Source: Chitinispirillaceae bacterium
Lineage (GTDB): Bacteria; Fibrobacterota; Chitinivibrionia; Chitinivibrionales; Chitinispirillaceae
Assembly: GCA_016932075.1 (NCBI GenBank)
Contig: JAFGDP010000035.1
Location: 1-15,454, forward strand
Length of the DNA stretch: 15,454 nucleotides
Direction of reading: 5' to 3'
Made by a program: the position numbers and the translations under genes. This document shows, piece after piece, positions 14,350 to 15,454 of the stretch. How positions within the stretch are numbered: the stretch's first letter is position 1; each line of letters opens with the position of its first letter. Below the pieces are notes generated by a model, which ran no database searches, was not told the DNA's origin, and saw only the letters and a program-made list of their open reading frames with translations.

Positions 14350-15093
14350 TTAGATTTCAAGAAGCCAGGTAAGGCCGAAGATGAACAGGAACCCGGCGAG
14401 CGTGCAGAGGATCATGGGAAGGGGAGCGTTGCGCTCGTGGGCCTCGGGAAGGAGGTCGCTCGCGCCGAGGTAAAGGAAACCGCCCGCGAAAAAAGGCAGT
14501 ATATAAACAAGCGTCCGGGCCGGGATGGTGAAAAGCAGGGTCGATGCGGCGCCGAGGAGCGGGGCAGCCGCGTTGAGAAACAGCATTCTCAGGGAAGACC
14601 GCAGGGAGTTGCCGCAGCGGACCATGACCGTCACCGTGTTGATGCCGTCTGAAAAGACATGGGCGACGATCGCCAGCGCCACCACGATGCCGACCTTTGC
14701 GCCGGCCTGGAAGCCGACGCCTATGGCAATGCCGTCCACGAAGCTGTGGCCGGAGATCGCCAGCGCGCCGTACACGCCGCCTTTCTGATGGCGCACGTTG
14801 CGGCTGGTCCCGTCCGGCTCGCAGACATGGTGGATCGAGATGTACCGTTCAAGGATCAGAAGGAAAATGAATCCCAAGGCGGCCGCGATCATGACGTGCT
14901 GGAAGGTCATGCCGTGCCCTTGAGCCAGTTCGAGGGCTTCGGGCAGCAGGTCGAAGAGAGCCACAGCTATGAGAATACCGGCCGCAAATGCGTTGAGGGC
15001 GCCGGTGTTTTTTCTGAACCGGACGGCAATAAGCCCGCCGATCATGGCGGAAATAAAGGCGAGAGCGCCGAAAAGAAGAGAAGAGAATTCCAT
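14350..15093 (-). CDS. ZIP-family divalent metal transporter
   Basis: This 247-residue inner-membrane protein has about eight hydrophobic segments, the usual ZIP length for bacteria. ZIP proteins import divalent metals such as zinc, iron or manganese. The metal-site helices are visible: HSFVDGIAIGVGF (H116, D120) in TM4 and HVFSDGINTV (H145, D149) in TM5, with LPEA at 50-53 and again near the C-terminus (DLLPEAHE). Compared with ZupT-like HNxxEG, both acidic residues are Asp here. A loop SIHHVCEP (86-93) offers further His/Cys ligands. No clear ribosome site precedes ATG 15091-15093. A TTGACC/TATTTT pair (15126-15131, 15102-15107; 18 bp) would put the transcript start almost at the ATG, so the message may be leaderless. 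The lipoprotein operon begins 118 bp downstream. Confidence 0.92.
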   Translation of the reverse strand: MEFSSLLFGALAFISAMIGGLIAVRFRKNTGALNAFAAGILIAVALFDLLPEALELAQGHGMTFQHVMIAAALGFIFLLILERYISIHHVCEPDGTSRNVRHQKGGVYGALAISGHSFVDGIAIGVGFQAGAKVGIVVALAIVAHVFSDGINTVTVMVRCGNSLRSSLRMLFLNAAAPLLGAASTLLFTIPARTLVYILPFFAGGFLYLGASDLLPEAHERNAPLPMILCTLAGFLFIFGLTWLLEI

Positions 15094-15177
15094 GGAAACA
15101 AAAAATAGCCATTTCTTGATATGCCGGTCAACGGCGCATGATGGCGCGCGAACGGCTTCCAGGGAGCCGGAATCGTC

Positions 15178-15454
15178 TTAAATGTCAACCCCTATGAACC
15201 TTCGCAGGAGCATGCCGATGGCGAAACTGAGCGCCGCGACGCCGAGGCTGATGCCGGCCATCTCGAGGAATCGGGCCCTGAACGACTCCCCCCGCGCGAC
15301 CGACAGGTAGTAGTTGAATGCCGCGATCAGGATGATGGCGGACGCCAGCGTGCAGGCGAGGCAGAGATAGTGGTCGGGAAGCAGCAGATAGGGAAGGATC
15401 AGCAGGACGACCGTTGCCATATACGCAACGCCGGTATAGGCCGCTGCTTTGACC
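15178..15454 (-). CDS. VIT1/CCC1-type metal transporter, C-terminal part (5' end outside the window)
   Basis: The reading frame stays open to the window edge (VKAAAYTGVAY before the first visible Met at 15420), so the gene starts beyond 15454. Two hydrophobic segments (TVVLLILPYLLL and LASAIILIAAFNYYLSVA) are followed by the polar stretch RGESFRARFLEMAGISLG and a final membrane segment ending in RRFIGVDI. This pattern matches the C-terminus of VIT1/CCC1 family iron/manganese transporters, some of which are fused to a rubrerythrin-like domain. The identification is from recalled family features. It is 84 bp upstream of the ZIP gene on the same strand, making a small metal-transport neighbourhood. 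Confidence 0.75.
   Translation of the reverse strand, partial: VKAAAYTGVAYMATVVLLILPYLLLPDHYLCLACTLASAIILIAAFNYYLSVARGESFRARFLEMAGISLGVAALSFAIGMLLRRFIGVDI

Noticed and set aside
1..15454. CRISPR array, rRNA, ordinary tRNA or insertion sequence
   Set aside because: No regularly spaced long repeats, no rRNA-like or additional tRNA-like stretch, and no transposase-like protein were seen.

Overview
The window reads as chromosomal DNA of a Gram-negative bacterium. There is a TonB-dependent outer-membrane receptor, two lipoproteins, and two proteins ending in type IX secretion (T9SS) style sorting tails. That combination points to the Fibrobacterota-Chlorobi-Bacteroidota group or a neighbouring T9SS-bearing phylum such as Fibrobacterota; the sequence alone does not settle the phylum. 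GC is mosaic: the left flank and the right half are GC-rich, while the protease module and the HEPN/nucleotidyltransferase module are AT-richer.

Left part (1-6552, + strand). The window opens in the C-terminal end of a LacI-family regulator. After a roughly 240-bp gap comes a two-gene unit: a small secreted protein of unknown function with a T9SS-like tail, then, 13 bp later, a 1784-residue secreted subtilisin-like (S8) protease. The protease carries a propeptide, a beta-sandwich-like insertion in its catalytic domain, an FN3 domain, a DUF1565/right-handed beta-helix region and a sorting tail. Base composition changes from about 30% to about 70% GC along this single gene.

Middle (6650-8700). 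A complete ssrA (tmRNA) gene is followed on the opposite strand by a two-gene module: a winged-helix/nucleotidyltransferase fusion and an overlapping HEPN-like protein. The arrangement resembles MntA/HepT toxin-antitoxin pairs. An array of three related half-sites covers the module's promoter. About 560 bp beyond it hold no confident gene, only short repeats, hairpins and one doubtful 54-codon ORF.

Right part (8701-15454, all - strand). A tightly packed seven-gene operon runs from 14231 down to 8701: lipoprotein, lipoprotein, TonB-dependent receptor, ECF-type S component, SAM methyltransferase, EcfT/CbiQ, EcfA/CbiO. All genes from the second lipoprotein onward overlap or sit 3 bp apart. This is a possible complete route from the outer membrane through the periplasm to the inner membrane for one scarce nutrient, with a methyltransferase built in. 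A ZIP-family metal transporter and the C-terminal part of a VIT1/CCC1-type metal transporter lie immediately upstream on the same strand, so a metal or metal chelate is the best guess for the ligand. The operon is the most promising candidate here for an undescribed system.
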